Origin: an uncultured Lachnospiraceae bacterium
GTDB lineage: Bacteria > Bacillota > Clostridia > Lachnospirales > Lachnospiraceae
DNA length: 64,000 nt
Direction: 5' to 3'
NCBI GenBank assembly: GCA_947630025.1
Contig: CANRFZ010000011.1
Span: 1-64,000 of the forward strand
The translations under genes and the position numbers were made by a program. The stretch's first letter is position 1; each line of letters starts with the position of its first letter. The notes under the pieces are model-generated. The model was given only the letters and a program-made list of their open reading frames with translations, was not told the DNA's origin and searched no databases. Positions 44,424 through 54,645 of the stretch are shown here, piece by piece.

Positions 44424-45191
44424 TCACTCCCCGCCCGTCACGATGCGGGCGATCTGCTCCTCGTCGGCATCCGCGGGAATCGAGAACGTGCCCGTCCGCA
44501 ACCGCTTGTCATAGCCGTGGCCGCAGAGGTAAGTATCGTAGGCGGAGGCGGAGGCAACGACACCCAGATCCTCCAGCTTCTTTGCAACCGTATAGGAACT
44601 GTCTCCGCCCCGGATGGTGATCACGACGGAACCCGTCTCGGAGGCGTCTCCTGCTGCCGCCGCGTCGTCTACAGTGCTGCCATCTGTCTGCCCCTCGGCA
44701 GCATCATCTGCCATCGTATCGTCTGCGATCTCTGCGTTATCGCCTGCCGCCGCGTCGTCTACGGTGCTATCGTCTTCTGTGTCTCTGCCTTGTTCTTCCT
44801 CGGCAGCGGTGTTGTCTGCCGTACTGCCGCCCGCTTCGTCCTGCTCCTGCGTCGTCCCGGCGGCATCCGTCTGTTTCCCGGCAGTGTTATCCTCTGCTGC
44901 CGTATCTCTTGCTGCCGCCGCGTCGTCTGCCGCCCCTGTGTTATCGGCGGCGGCATCTCCATCCGCTGCACCCTCGACATTGGCATTTTCACCCTCGGCG
45001 GCGTCTCCACTCTCCGCATCCCCGGCGGCTTCCTCGGACAGAAGCGTATTCTCCACCATACCCAGTTCTTTGGCCCGGGCGATAATCTGCTCGTCCGTCA
45101 TACTCCGGCGGCCCGACAACGCCACGCCCATGATGACCGCCGTAACGACGATCCCCAGCCCGAGGCCCCTCAAATAATATTTCCGTTCCAT
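44424..45191 (-). CDS. Membrane protein with acidic Ala/Asp-rich repeats and C-terminal MltG/YceG-like LysM-type domain
   Basis: N-terminal TM; long D/A/E repeats; C-term 'DSSYTVAKKLEDLGVVASASAYDTYLCGHGYDKRLRTGTFSIP'. Confidence 0.65.
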   Translation of the reverse strand: MERKYYLRGLGLGIVVTAVIMGVALSGRRSMTDEQIIARAKELGMVENTLLSEEAAGDAESGDAAEGENANVEGAADGDAAADNTGAADDAAAARDTAAEDNTAGKQTDAAGTTQEQDEAGGSTADNTAAEEEQGRDTEDDSTVDDAAAGDNAEIADDTMADDAAEGQTDGSTVDDAAAAGDASETGSVVITIRGGDSSYTVAKKLEDLGVVASASAYDTYLCGHGYDKRLRTGTFSIPADADEEQIARIVTGGE

Positions 45192-45239
45192 CCCAATCTC
45201 CATCCCGCGGCGCTTCGCGCCCGGAAGCATATCCGAATG

Positions 45240-46391
45240 CTACATTCCTTCAAACAGGTCGATGACCAGCTTCACTTCGCCTAAGCCCAGCCCCAGCTCC
45301 TTGGCGATCGCCATGTTGGATTTGCCCGCCTTGTGAAGCTCCAGTATCCGCTCGTTGCTGTTGCGCCCGCGCTTTTTGCCGTGGTCGAACCGCAGTTCCA
45401 CACCGGGGGCGTTTTCGTTTTCGTTTTCATTCTCAATTTCATTTTCGTCCGCCCGCGCCTGCGCTTTTCTGGCGGCGTTCTTCCTGCCTCTGGTCTTCCT
45501 GCCGCCGCCTTCCGCTTTATCCGCTTTGTCCTCGCCGGGATGAAAGAATCCCATGCTGGCAAAGGCTTCGCTGGTGGACATATCTTCCTCGTCCGGCGCG
45601 GCATAGTCGCCGTCCTCCCGATGGATGATCTCCACCCGTCTGGGCGCGATGGGCTTAAAGATATTCTGTTCCTCCGGCGCTTCCTCGGGCGCTTCCTCAG
45701 ACACGATGGCCGGCCCTGCCTCGGCTCCGGCGTCCTCCGCCGCCGCGGTCTGTTCGGGATAACGGCTGCTGCCTTCTCCCAGCAGCTCCGCAGACGTTAC
45801 CTGCAGGGGCGCACTGTCTGCGTCGCCATAGGCCGCCCTGCCGTCGTCCCAGTCTCTGTCCGCCGCATCCTGCCGGTAGGCGGCGTCAGCGTAAGCGGCC
45901 AGACTGTCTCTGGCGTCCTCGATCTCTTGGAGGGCGCTGTGCGCGGTGTTCTGCGCTTCCGCAGCGGTGATCTCCGCGTCCTTGGCCGTCTGCTTGATCT
46001 GATCCGCCGTCACGGTGGCCTCGTTGATCGTTGTCATCAGATTGTCGTGCTTGTCGTTCAGCATATCGTAGAGAAAGACCACTTCTTTGTGATTCTTGTT
46101 GATCTCCTCCAGCACCGTGTCGGAATACTCGCCGACGGCCATGACTTTTTCGTTGGCCACGCGCTCCATGGCGCGCTCGGCGCGTTCGATGGAATAGTTC
46201 ACGGTTTCGTCCACGATATCTTCTATGCGGCCCTTGGCCCGCTCTATTTCCGTATCGACCATCTTGCTGATCTCACCCTCGCCGATGGCCTGCGCTTCTT
46301 CGCCCGTATCTTTCCTGCCGGCAGGCATCAGATAACCCAGCAGAAAGATCACCGCGCCGATCACGATCAGAATAATCTCCGTTGCACTCAT
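45240..46391 (-). CDS. Membrane-anchored protein with C-terminal HTH-like segment (DUF6115-like)
   Basis: N-terminal TM, coiled-coil, 'NSNERILELHKAGKSNMAIAKELGLGLGEVKLVIDL' at C-terminus; located at the flagellar cluster. Confidence 0.6.
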   Translation of the reverse strand: MSATEIILIVIGAVIFLLGYLMPAGRKDTGEEAQAIGEGEISKMVDTEIERAKGRIEDIVDETVNYSIERAERAMERVANEKVMAVGEYSDTVLEEINKNHKEVVFLYDMLNDKHDNLMTTINEATVTADQIKQTAKDAEITAAEAQNTAHSALQEIEDARDSLAAYADAAYRQDAADRDWDDGRAAYGDADSAPLQVTSAELLGEGSSRYPEQTAAAEDAGAEAGPAIVSEEAPEEAPEEQNIFKPIAPRRVEIIHREDGDYAAPDEEDMSTSEAFASMGFFHPGEDKADKAEGGGRKTRGRKNAARKAQARADENEIENENENENAPGVELRFDHGKKRGRNSNERILELHKAGKSNMAIAKELGLGLGEVKLVIDLFEGM

Positions 46392-46425
46392 CTCGGTCGT
46401 TCTCCGTTCTCTGTCCGAATCTCAC

Positions 46426-46740
46426 CTATACGGTAAAGTCTATCGTCTTCTTCAGCAGCACCTTGCCGTCTGGATTTTCGCCGGGCTTCCTTTTGCGGGA
46501 ACGGCCTCCGTCGCCGTTGTACTCGTTGCTGCCCTTGTCCTTGGCGTCAAAGTGTTTCTCATGATACTCCGGCTGGTCGCCTTTGTTGACTCTGTTGACC
46601 TGACGCTCGATCTGCCGCGTCATCTGCTGCCCCACGTTGGCCTGCTCCACCATTCCCTTGGAATCGTCGTTGTGTTTGAGCGTGGTGAAATCCTGCGCCC
46701 TCGTAATCTGCCCCTGCATTTCCACAAATCCTATCGCCAT
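46426..46740 (-). CDS. Conserved hypothetical protein in flagellar cluster
   Basis: 104 aa, 'MAIGFVEMQGQITRAQDFTTLKHNDDSKGMVEQANV'. Confidence 0.6.
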   Translation of the reverse strand: MAIGFVEMQGQITRAQDFTTLKHNDDSKGMVEQANVGQQMTRQIERQVNRVNKGDQPEYHEKHFDAKDKGSNEYNGDGGRSRKRKPGENPDGKVLLKKTIDFTV

Positions 46741-46841
46741 GCAAACGCCTCCTGTCCTGTGACATTACCTTTGGTTTTTCTCTGTAATATTTTTCTGTAA
46801 TATTGCTCTGCGATCTTTCCTTATGATTTTTCCGCTATTTC

Positions 46842-48431
46842 CTAATACGGCGCCGTCTTTACGTCGCCGCGCTCTTTGATAAATCTGCAGTAATGGGTAT
46901 CTTTCTGTACCGTCATGGATACGTCGTCGATGCAGATCTTCGTGCCGGGATAGACCATCCCCCTGACTTTGATCTGCGCCTGCGTGCCGCCGCCGATCTG
47001 CTCCTCCAGCTCGTCAAGCTCCGTCTGGCTCTCTTTGATGGCCGCGCTTTTCTGCGCCGCCGCCGTATTCAGCGACTGGATATATTTGACCTGTTCGGGG
47101 CTCAGTTTCACGCCTTGGGCGATCTTCTGTCTGGTGGACGCCAGCACGGGCATGATCGACTGCAGCGTCTTATTGTCTTCCTCGATCTGCTTCTGGAGCT
47201 GCGCGATGCGGTTCTTTACCTTGGGATCGGCTCCCACTTCTACGACCGTATCCGCTCCCATCTCGGAGCCCAGCGTCTTGACGTTGATGCCGCCCGCCGC
47301 GCACACGCGCCCGCCGGTGATAAACCCGCGCTTGCCGTCTACGTTGACCTCGCCGCCTGCCATGATCCTGCTGTGCAGGATAGACTCGGAAGCCACATAG
47401 CCGTCCGCCTGCGCGGTAGTGTTTTCCAAGAATTTGGCGATGATGTTGCCGCCTGCCTTTAGCGTGCCCTTTCCCATGCCGTTCATACCGCGGGCGATGA
47501 CGATATTGCCGTCCGCCTGCAGCTCGGCGCCTTCCACAACGCCTTTGACGATGATGTCGCCGTGGGCCGTCACGGAAAAATTCGTGGACACGTTGCCGTT
47601 GATCTGCACGGTGCCCTCATACTCAATATTTCCGGTGGAATTGTCCACGTTCTCCACTTCCAGCATATCCGAGACGAAAACCTGACCGTCCACCAGCTCC
47701 ACATGGCCGTTTACGAGAGTCGTCAGCGTCAGCCCGTCCTCGGACAGTTCGATATGATTGCCGAATCGGAATGTCTCTTTCTTGACTTCCGCGGGTTTGA
47801 GCGGCTCGCCAAAGACATTCTCGCCGTCCTCGCCCGGCACTTCGGGGTGGAGCACCGCCAGCACGTCTCCTTTGTTACAGTGGTTCAGAATATTCAGATG
47901 AAAGAAATCCACGCTGCCGTCTTCATTTAATGTGGGCTTCGCTTTTTTGTCCGTATTGAAGTAATATTCGATATAGGCGTCCTGCCCCTGCACCGGAGGC
48001 GTGCCCTCCGCGACCAGAATGTCCTCGCAGTACTGCCGCTGCCGCACGAACTGTTCTATGGCGTCATGCCTGATGCCGTACCGCACCCCTTTGGCCTGCA
48101 GGTCGCCGGCGATCTCCTCGGCGGACATCTCCTCCCCGCCCTCGGACGCCGCGTAGAACTTCGCGTATACGCTCATCTTATCCGGCGCTATGGTGAGCTT
48201 GCAGCACCCGCGCTCTTTGTAATGCCCCATCTGCTCCAGCAGCAGGACGTTCTCCGTCTCCGCCGCCTTCTCCACCGCACGCCGCAGCGTCGGCAGATCG
48301 CAGGCATAATTTTTCATCGTCATGTATTCCACGACGTCGTTAATGTCAAGCGGCTTATCTCCGTCCGTCGGCGGAATCAGCTTAATGCTCGTCTTGTCCG
48401 CATCGTTTACCAGTCTGAAATATCCGTTCAT
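46842..48431 (-). CDS. FapA/DUF342 family protein
   Basis: 529 aa; 'VQINGNVSTNFSVTAHGDIIVKGVVEGAELQADGNIVIARGMNG'. Confidence 0.88.
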   Translation of the reverse strand: MNGYFRLVNDADKTSIKLIPPTDGDKPLDINDVVEYMTMKNYACDLPTLRRAVEKAAETENVLLLEQMGHYKERGCCKLTIAPDKMSVYAKFYAASEGGEEMSAEEIAGDLQAKGVRYGIRHDAIEQFVRQRQYCEDILVAEGTPPVQGQDAYIEYYFNTDKKAKPTLNEDGSVDFFHLNILNHCNKGDVLAVLHPEVPGEDGENVFGEPLKPAEVKKETFRFGNHIELSEDGLTLTTLVNGHVELVDGQVFVSDMLEVENVDNSTGNIEYEGTVQINGNVSTNFSVTAHGDIIVKGVVEGAELQADGNIVIARGMNGMGKGTLKAGGNIIAKFLENTTAQADGYVASESILHSRIMAGGEVNVDGKRGFITGGRVCAAGGINVKTLGSEMGADTVVEVGADPKVKNRIAQLQKQIEEDNKTLQSIMPVLASTRQKIAQGVKLSPEQVKYIQSLNTAAAQKSAAIKESQTELDELEEQIGGGTQAQIKVRGMVYPGTKICIDDVSMTVQKDTHYCRFIKERGDVKTAPY

Positions 48432-48467
48432 GGTGCCCTTATCTTCCCCTCTGTCCGTACCGGCCCT

Positions 48468-49250
48468 CTACCGGTCTCCCGTTTCCGTCAGAATGCCGAT
48501 ATAATTTCCCAGTTTTCCCTTCATCTTCTGCAGCGCCCTCGTATGGAGCTGCGATATTCTGGACTCCGACACTTCCAGAATATTGCTGACTTCCTTCAAT
48601 GTCAGCTCCTCGTAATAGTACAGGACGATGACTTTGCGCTCCTTCTCCGTCAGGATCTCCAGCGCCTCGGCCAGCTTCTTCTTCAGTTCATCCCGCTCCA
48701 GCACTTCCTCCGGACTGTCGAACTGCGCACTGTGGGTGTGGCTCGCCTCGTTGGACACTTCCGTCCCCTGCTCCAGAAACTCGTTGAGCGAAACGACGTT
48801 GGTGACTTTCATCTGGGACTGCCAATCCAGATACTCGTCGCCGGTGATGCCCAGCCCCTCCGCGATCTCGTCGTCCGTGGCGCTCCTGCCGCAGCGTCCC
48901 TCGATCTCCTTGATTACGGAATCGATCTTTTTCTGCTTCTGCCGGATCGTCCGCGGTATCCAGTCCATCTTGCGGATCTGATCCAGAATCGCGCCCCTGA
49001 TGCGGAGACTCGCGTAAGTTTCAAACTTGACGTCCTTGAGGAAATCAAACTTGTCGATGGCGTCGATCAGCCCGAAGATACCGTAGCTCACCAGATCGTC
49101 ATATTCCACGTTGTAGCCCAGATACATACTCAGACGGCCCGCCACCACTTTGACGAGCGGCGCATACTCCAATATGATCTTTTCCCTGAGTTCGGGCGAC
49201 TTCGACTTCGCGTAGTCCTCCCAGAGCCTCTTTCTGCCTGCCTCATCCAT
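48468..49250 (-). CDS. fliA: Flagellar/motility sigma factor (FliA/WhiG/SigD)
   Basis: 'NVEYDDLVSYGIFGLIDAIDKFDFLKDVKFETYASLRIRGAILDQIRKMDWIPRTIRQ'. Confidence 0.95.
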   Translation of the reverse strand: MDEAGRKRLWEDYAKSKSPELREKIILEYAPLVKVVAGRLSMYLGYNVEYDDLVSYGIFGLIDAIDKFDFLKDVKFETYASLRIRGAILDQIRKMDWIPRTIRQKQKKIDSVIKEIEGRCGRSATDDEIAEGLGITGDEYLDWQSQMKVTNVVSLNEFLEQGTEVSNEASHTHSAQFDSPEEVLERDELKKKLAEALEILTEKERKVIVLYYYEELTLKEVSNILEVSESRISQLHTRALQKMKGKLGNYIGILTETGDR

Positions 49251-49283
49251 ATGCGTTATTCATCCTTCTGTCCGCTTCGGAGA

Positions 49284-49700
49284 TTATTGCTGATCTTCTT
49301 CCGCGAGTTCCTTCTCGATGACTTCGCCTTCCTCCATGCCGGCTTCCTCGATCTGTTTTTCAAACTGATCGAACATATACTTGATTACGCAGCCCGCCAT
49401 ATAAAAACCCACCAGAACACACAACAGGATCATCAGCATCGTCTTCGTCTCATAGTGGAAGATATGCATCGTGATGCTGGCCGCCGCGCCCGCCAGAAGC
49501 ATGACAAAAGGCGGAATCAGCCTGCGCTTTTTGGCCCGCAGCTCCCGCTCTTTTGCTTCCCGTTCTTCTCTGGCCTTTCGTTCTTGGGCCGTTTCCGCTT
49601 CTATTTCGGCAGTTTCTTCCTCGCCGTCCTGTTCTGTTGTCTGTGCGCCGGGTTTCTGTTCCTCGTCCTTATCCCCGGTGTCCACTGTCTCGTAATCCAC
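49284..49700 (-). CDS. Hypothetical membrane protein
   Basis: 138 aa, charged N-term, two TM segments; within che/fla operon. Confidence 0.6.
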   Translation of the reverse strand: MDYETVDTGDKDEEQKPGAQTTEQDGEEETAEIEAETAQERKAREEREAKERELRAKKRRLIPPFVMLLAGAAASITMHIFHYETKTMLMILLCVLVGFYMAGCVIKYMFDQFEKQIEEAGMEEGEVIEKELAEEDQQ

Positions 49701-49732
49701 TTGCCAAACCCCTTCGTCCTGTCATCCGCCGG

Positions 49733-50218
49733 TCAGATCACGCTCTCCGGTTTTCCTACCGCCCGGATCACGAAATCCCCCGTCTCCGGATAGAAAATAA
49801 CGGTTCTTCCATAATTCTTGCCGGTGTCCTCCGCCAGAATCGGGATTTTGAGCTGCGCCAGCTTCGCCTTGGTCGCCTGCACATTCCGCTCGCCCACACG
49901 AACCATGTCGCTCTTATTCTGAAAAGCAAACATCTGCGCGCCGCCCGCGATCTTGGCTACCAGCCGCGATCTGTTCGCCCCTTTTGCCACTACCTGTTTC
50001 ACCAGTTCTTCTATGCCCGTATCCGCAAACTTCGGAATGTTCGTATTGTTGCGGATCGAGGTACTGTCCGGAAGCATGATATGCGCCAGACCGCCGATCT
50101 TCGTCACCGGATCGCGGACCGCAATACCGACACAGGAACCGAGCCCCAGCGTCGTAATGCTGTCAGGACTGACGCACACGTTCAAATCAGCCATACCGAC
50201 CTTTATCAAATTGCCCAT
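49733..50218 (-). CDS. cheD: Chemoreceptor glutamine deamidase CheD
   Basis: 'ITTLGLGSCVGIAVRDPVTKIGGLAHIMLPDS'. Confidence 0.95.
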   Translation of the reverse strand: MGNLIKVGMADLNVCVSPDSITTLGLGSCVGIAVRDPVTKIGGLAHIMLPDSTSIRNNTNIPKFADTGIEELVKQVVAKGANRSRLVAKIAGGAQMFAFQNKSDMVRVGERNVQATKAKLAQLKIPILAEDTGKNYGRTVIFYPETGDFVIRAVGKPESVI

Positions 50219-50265
50219 GTTAGACCTCTCCTGTTTACACTTGCTAAATCTTCCGACGCGCGTCG

Positions 50266-50880
50266 TTATGCCAGTCCCAGTGCCATCAGTATTTTACTGT
50301 AGGAATCCAGATCGGGAACCAGTATAAAATAACCGTCCAGCACCCTCTCGTCAAAGAACTGCGTCTGAATCAGCAGCATTTTGTCCCCCAGCGCGCCGAA
50401 CTGGATCGCGGGCACGCTCAGGATAGCGCCCGCCATATCCACCGTCAGGTCCGGGACGGATGGATATATGACAAGATTGGTCAGTGCTGACAACGAATTG
50501 AGGTACGCGCCGGTAATGATATTTCCTACCTCCTTTAACGCCGAGAACTCCATCTCGGAGAACTCGTCGCCCTCCATCTCCATTCCCATCAGCTTGTTGA
50601 CCAGATACCGCGCCGCCTGTTTCTCCAGCAGGAACATGATACTGCCGGTGATATCGCCCTCGATACCCAGATAAATGCCGGCCATGATGGTTTCCTCGCC
50701 GCCCATCATCTCGCCCAGTTCCTTGAACTCCAGCAGCTTTACCTGCGGAACCGCCATGTCCACCTTGCACTGCATCATCTGCGCCAGCGCTGTGGTGGCG
50801 TTGCCGGCGCCGATATTTCCCAACTCTTTCAAAACGTCGATATACTCGTTCGACATCTTTTCCAAGGATATGTCACTCAC
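50266..50880 (-). CDS. cheC: Chemotaxis protein CheC
   Basis: 'DVLKELGNIGAGNATTALAQMM...ALKEVGNIITGAYLNSLSAL'. Confidence 0.94.
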   Translation of the reverse strand: MSDISLEKMSNEYIDVLKELGNIGAGNATTALAQMMQCKVDMAVPQVKLLEFKELGEMMGGEETIMAGIYLGIEGDITGSIMFLLEKQAARYLVNKLMGMEMEGDEFSEMEFSALKEVGNIITGAYLNSLSALTNLVIYPSVPDLTVDMAGAILSVPAIQFGALGDKMLLIQTQFFDERVLDGYFILVPDLDSYSKILMALGLA

Positions 50881-50890
50881 CGTAAACCTC

Positions 50891-51340
50891 CTACACGTTT
50901 TCCATCACTACGGCGTTCAGATCCAGCAGGGAGATCAGCCCTCCCTCGCATTTGCCGATTCCGCACAGGAAATTGTTTTTGTCGTCTTTGGAATCATACG
51001 CCATCCGCTCGATCTGATCGTTGTCCAGCGTGACGACTTCCTTCACCTCGTCCACGATCACGCCGATCGTACCCTGCTGCTCCAGCTTCAGGATGATGAT
51101 CCGGCTGGACTTCGTCTCCACATCCGGCTCCAGGCCCATCTTGATGCGGATGCTCATGACCGGAATGACCTCGCCGCGCAGATTGATGACGCCCTTCAAG
51201 TAGCTGTCCACCTTGGGCACTCTCGTGATATGCTGCATCCTGACAATATTGTCAATAAACTTGATATCGATTCCGTACTGCTCATCACCAAGTTTGATCA
51301 CTATGAACTGTGTGGTTTCAACTGTTTTTAATTCTTCCAT
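50891..51340 (-). CDS. cheW: Chemotaxis protein CheW
   Basis: 'FIVIKLGDEQYGIDIKFIDNIVRMQHITRVPKVDSYLKGVINLRGEVIPVMSIRIKMGL'. Confidence 0.96.
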   Translation of the reverse strand: MEELKTVETTQFIVIKLGDEQYGIDIKFIDNIVRMQHITRVPKVDSYLKGVINLRGEVIPVMSIRIKMGLEPDVETKSSRIIILKLEQQGTIGVIVDEVKEVVTLDNDQIERMAYDSKDDKNNFLCGIGKCEGGLISLLDLNAVVMENV

Positions 51341-51359
51341 GTCACGGTTCCTCCTCTGC

Positions 51360-53504
51360 TTAAATCAACGTATTGGCGTCAAGGATCAGCGCAACCTCGC
51401 CGTCGCCGAGGACGGTAGCGCCGCTGATGATCTTGCACTTGCTGATGTATTTGCCCAGAGACTTGATGACGATCTCCTGCTGGCCGATCAGCTCATCCAC
51501 AACCAGACCTGCCTGCCTGTCGCCCTTCTTGACGACGACGACGACCAGATTCTCGGCGGGATCTTTCTTGCTCTCCACATCCAGAATCTGATTTAAGCGG
51601 ATCAGCGGAATAACGTCCGTCCGAAGCTGGATCACTTCCTTGTTCTGCACCAGCTTGACGTCGTCGGGCGAAATATCCTCGATCGTCTGGATGGAGCCGA
51701 GCGAAATAGCGTATTTCTCGTTGCCGATGTCTACCATCAGCGCCTGAATGATGGCCAGCGTCAGCGGCAGCCTGATGATCCACGAACTGCCCTCGCCGAG
51801 CTTGCTCTTGACTTCCACCTCGCCGCTGAGCGCCTCGATCTTGGACTTCACGACGTCCAGACCGACGCCGCGGCCCGACACGTCGGATACGACCTTGGCC
51901 GTGGAGAAGCCCGCGTGGAACAACAGGTCGATGCTCTCCTTCTCGCTCATATTTTCCGCCTGCTCCGGCGTGATAATGCCTTTCTCTATCGCTTTGGCAC
52001 GGACGGCCTGCGTATCGATGCCGTTACCGTCGTCCCTGACCTCGATCACAACGTTATTGCCGTCCTGATAAGCGTCTAAGAAGATGGAGCCCACCTCCGG
52101 CTTGCCTCTCTCCTTGCGGACTTCCGCCGACTCCAAGCCGTGATCTGCGGAGTTGCGCAGCAGGTGCATCAGCGGATCGCCGATCTCGTCCACCACGGTG
52201 CGGTCCAGCTCGGTCTCCTCACCGGTCATATACAGTTCCATCTTCTTACCCAGCGTTTTCTGCAGGTCGCGCACCATACGCGGGAACTTGCTGACGGTGC
52301 TCTCGATGGGCACCATGCGCACTTTCATGACGGACTCGTGCAGCGAAGTGGTGACGCTCTCCAGATACTCGATCTGCTCGTTCACCGCCGTCGTGGATGT
52401 GCCGGAGGCCGCAGACGCGGCTACCAGAGAGTTCTTGGCGATGATCAGCTCGCTCACCAGATTCATCAGCGTGTCCAGTTTCTCGATATCCACCCTGACG
52501 GTTCTGTTGACCACCGGCTTATTGCCCGCAGGCTTATTACCCGCCGGCTTCTTGTCGTCGGCCTTCTTCTTGGCGGGCGCTGCGGATGCCGCAGGAGCAG
52601 CCGCCGCGGGAGCCGCAGACGCCGATGCCGCAGGAGCTTCTTTCTGAACCGGGGCCGCTGCCGCCGCCGCGCCGGACTCGTCCTCCGCTGCCGCCACATC
52701 GATATGGTCGGGATCGATCACGCCGCCCTGCACATCCTCGATCTCGGATACGCTCTTGGCCGCGCCGACCACCTGATCCAGCGTGCCGTCGGAGATTACG
52801 ACGAGGCTGAAATCCAGTTCAAACTTCTCGTCCTCGATATCCTGCGCCGAGGGGCTGGATACCACGATCTCGCCGACTTCCTCTATGGCCTTGAATACCA
52901 GAAACGCCCTTGCCGCCTTCAGGATGCAGGATTCCTGCACCTTGACGGTCAGGCCGTACACTTTCTTGCCCTGAGACACCGCTTCCTTGAGAACATTCTG
53001 CTCCGTCTCGCCCAGCTTGACAGCTTTCCACTTCTCGCCGCCGGATGCGGTATCGGCTGCCTGTGTGGGCGCCTCCTGTGCCGCGGGAGCCTCGTTTCCG
53101 CCGTCGTCCTCTCCGCCTTCCTCGCCTTTCAGGATATCGTTGAGCTGCTTGATCAGCGGTTCGTTGTCGTTGGTGCCCTCATCTGCGTTGTTGCGGATAT
53201 TGGTCGTGTATTCTTCCAGCGCGTCGAGGCACTGGAACAGTACGTCGATCATTTCCGCCTTGACCGTGATGTTGCCGTTGCGGACTTCCGAGAATACATT
53301 TTCCATGTCATGCGTCAGGTTCTGCATTCTCTTGTAGCCCATCGTGCCCGCCATGCCCTTCAGCGAGTGGGCCGCACGGAAGATCTCGTTGATCGTGTCC
53401 ATGTTGCCCGGCTCCTGCTCCAGCGAGAGGATCTGGGTGTTCAGATTCTGCAAATGTTCGTTCGTTTCATCAAGGAAAATTTCGAGATACTGGCTTACAT
53501 CCAT
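51360..53504 (-). CDS. cheA: Chemotaxis histidine kinase CheA
   Basis: HPt 'RAAHSLKGMAGTMGY', 'LMHLLRNSADHGLES', 'GRGVGLDVVKSKIE'. Confidence 0.97.
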   Translation of the reverse strand: MDVSQYLEIFLDETNEHLQNLNTQILSLEQEPGNMDTINEIFRAAHSLKGMAGTMGYKRMQNLTHDMENVFSEVRNGNITVKAEMIDVLFQCLDALEEYTTNIRNNADEGTNDNEPLIKQLNDILKGEEGGEDDGGNEAPAAQEAPTQAADTASGGEKWKAVKLGETEQNVLKEAVSQGKKVYGLTVKVQESCILKAARAFLVFKAIEEVGEIVVSSPSAQDIEDEKFELDFSLVVISDGTLDQVVGAAKSVSEIEDVQGGVIDPDHIDVAAAEDESGAAAAAAPVQKEAPAASASAAPAAAAPAASAAPAKKKADDKKPAGNKPAGNKPVVNRTVRVDIEKLDTLMNLVSELIIAKNSLVAASAASGTSTTAVNEQIEYLESVTTSLHESVMKVRMVPIESTVSKFPRMVRDLQKTLGKKMELYMTGEETELDRTVVDEIGDPLMHLLRNSADHGLESAEVRKERGKPEVGSIFLDAYQDGNNVVIEVRDDGNGIDTQAVRAKAIEKGIITPEQAENMSEKESIDLLFHAGFSTAKVVSDVSGRGVGLDVVKSKIEALSGEVEVKSKLGEGSSWIIRLPLTLAIIQALMVDIGNEKYAISLGSIQTIEDISPDDVKLVQNKEVIQLRTDVIPLIRLNQILDVESKKDPAENLVVVVVKKGDRQAGLVVDELIGQQEIVIKSLGKYISKCKIISGATVLGDGEVALILDANTLI

Positions 53505-53505
53505 G

Positions 53506-54576
53506 TTATTTTACCCCCACGTTCATTATGATTTCCTGTGCAATCTGGTCAAGCGGTACGACCTGGTCGGAGAGGCCCGCGTTCACGACGCTCTTGGGCA
53601 TTCCGTACACCGCGCACGTGCTTGCTTCCTGCGCGATTACATGAATCTTTTTCTTGGTTTTGAGATTGATGATTCCTTCCGTGCCGTCGGCGCCCATGCC
53701 GGTCATCACCACGCAGACCACCTGATCGTACCCGCTGTTCATCAGCGACTCGTACATATAGTTGGCGCACGGCCTGACGCCCTCCCTCGTCGGCTCGTCC
53801 GTGTAGTGCACCGTGCTCCTGCCGCCGCTCGTGGACACGTTCATATGCCTGCCGCCCATCGCGATGTAGACGGTGCCCGCCTCGATCACGTCTCCCTCGG
53901 CGGCCTCCTTCACGTGCACTTCGCTGAGGGAATCCAGCCGCTCCGCCAGCGACGCCGTAAAGCCCGCGGGCATATGCTGGACGATCATGACAGGCGCTTT
54001 CAGGTTTTTAGGCAGTCTCGGAATGACGGACTGCAGCGCCTTGGGGCCTCCCGTGGAGCTCGCCAGCGCCACGATCCGGTTGCCCGTGACGGCGGAGGCG
54101 TGTTTGCTCACCAGCTCCACCATCTTCTTGGAGGTCTTGAGCTCCTCCATCGTGAACGTCCTGCCGAAAGACGGCGCCTTGGATTCCGCCACGACCGCCA
54201 GTATCCGCATCATTCTCGCCTTGAACGAGTCGGTACGGCAGTCCATCGCGTTGTTGGGCTTGTGGATAAAGTCCAGCGCGCCCAGCTCCAGCGCGTCCAG
54301 CGTCGTCTTGGCGCCTTCCTTCGTGTCGGTGCTGGCCATCATGACTCTCGCGGAGATCTTGCGCTTCTGCAGCTCTTTCAGAAGCTCCAGCCCGTTCATC
54401 TGCGGCATATTGACATCCAGCACTACCGCGTCATACGTCTTGCGGCTGAGCAGATCCAGCGCTTCCACGCCGTTTACGGCGCGATCCTCCACACGGAATC
54501 TATCATCGCTTTCTATTATATCACAGAGCACCCTTCTCATGAGTGCAGAGTCGTCAACTACTAATATTTTTTTCAT
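53506..54576 (-). CDS. cheB: Protein-glutamate methylesterase CheB
   Basis: Receiver 'ILVVDDSALMRRVLCDIIE'; catalytic 'ALASSTGGPKALQSVIPRLP', 'MTGMGADGTEGI'. Confidence 0.96.
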   Translation of the reverse strand: MKKILVVDDSALMRRVLCDIIESDDRFRVEDRAVNGVEALDLLSRKTYDAVVLDVNMPQMNGLELLKELQKRKISARVMMASTDTKEGAKTTLDALELGALDFIHKPNNAMDCRTDSFKARMMRILAVVAESKAPSFGRTFTMEELKTSKKMVELVSKHASAVTGNRIVALASSTGGPKALQSVIPRLPKNLKAPVMIVQHMPAGFTASLAERLDSLSEVHVKEAAEGDVIEAGTVYIAMGGRHMNVSTSGGRSTVHYTDEPTREGVRPCANYMYESLMNSGYDQVVCVVMTGMGADGTEGIINLKTKKKIHVIAQEASTCAVYGMPKSVVNAGLSDQVVPLDQIAQEIIMNVGVK

Positions 54577-54645
54577 TTTCCTCTCCAATCCGCGCCGCTG
54601 CCCGCGCTCCGTTTTATTCTGCTTTCTGCGCAGCTTCCCCGATCC

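Noticed and set aside
48066-49793. 575-aa plus-strand ORF
   Set aside because: Antisense to fapA/sigD and the following gene; no recognisable domain.
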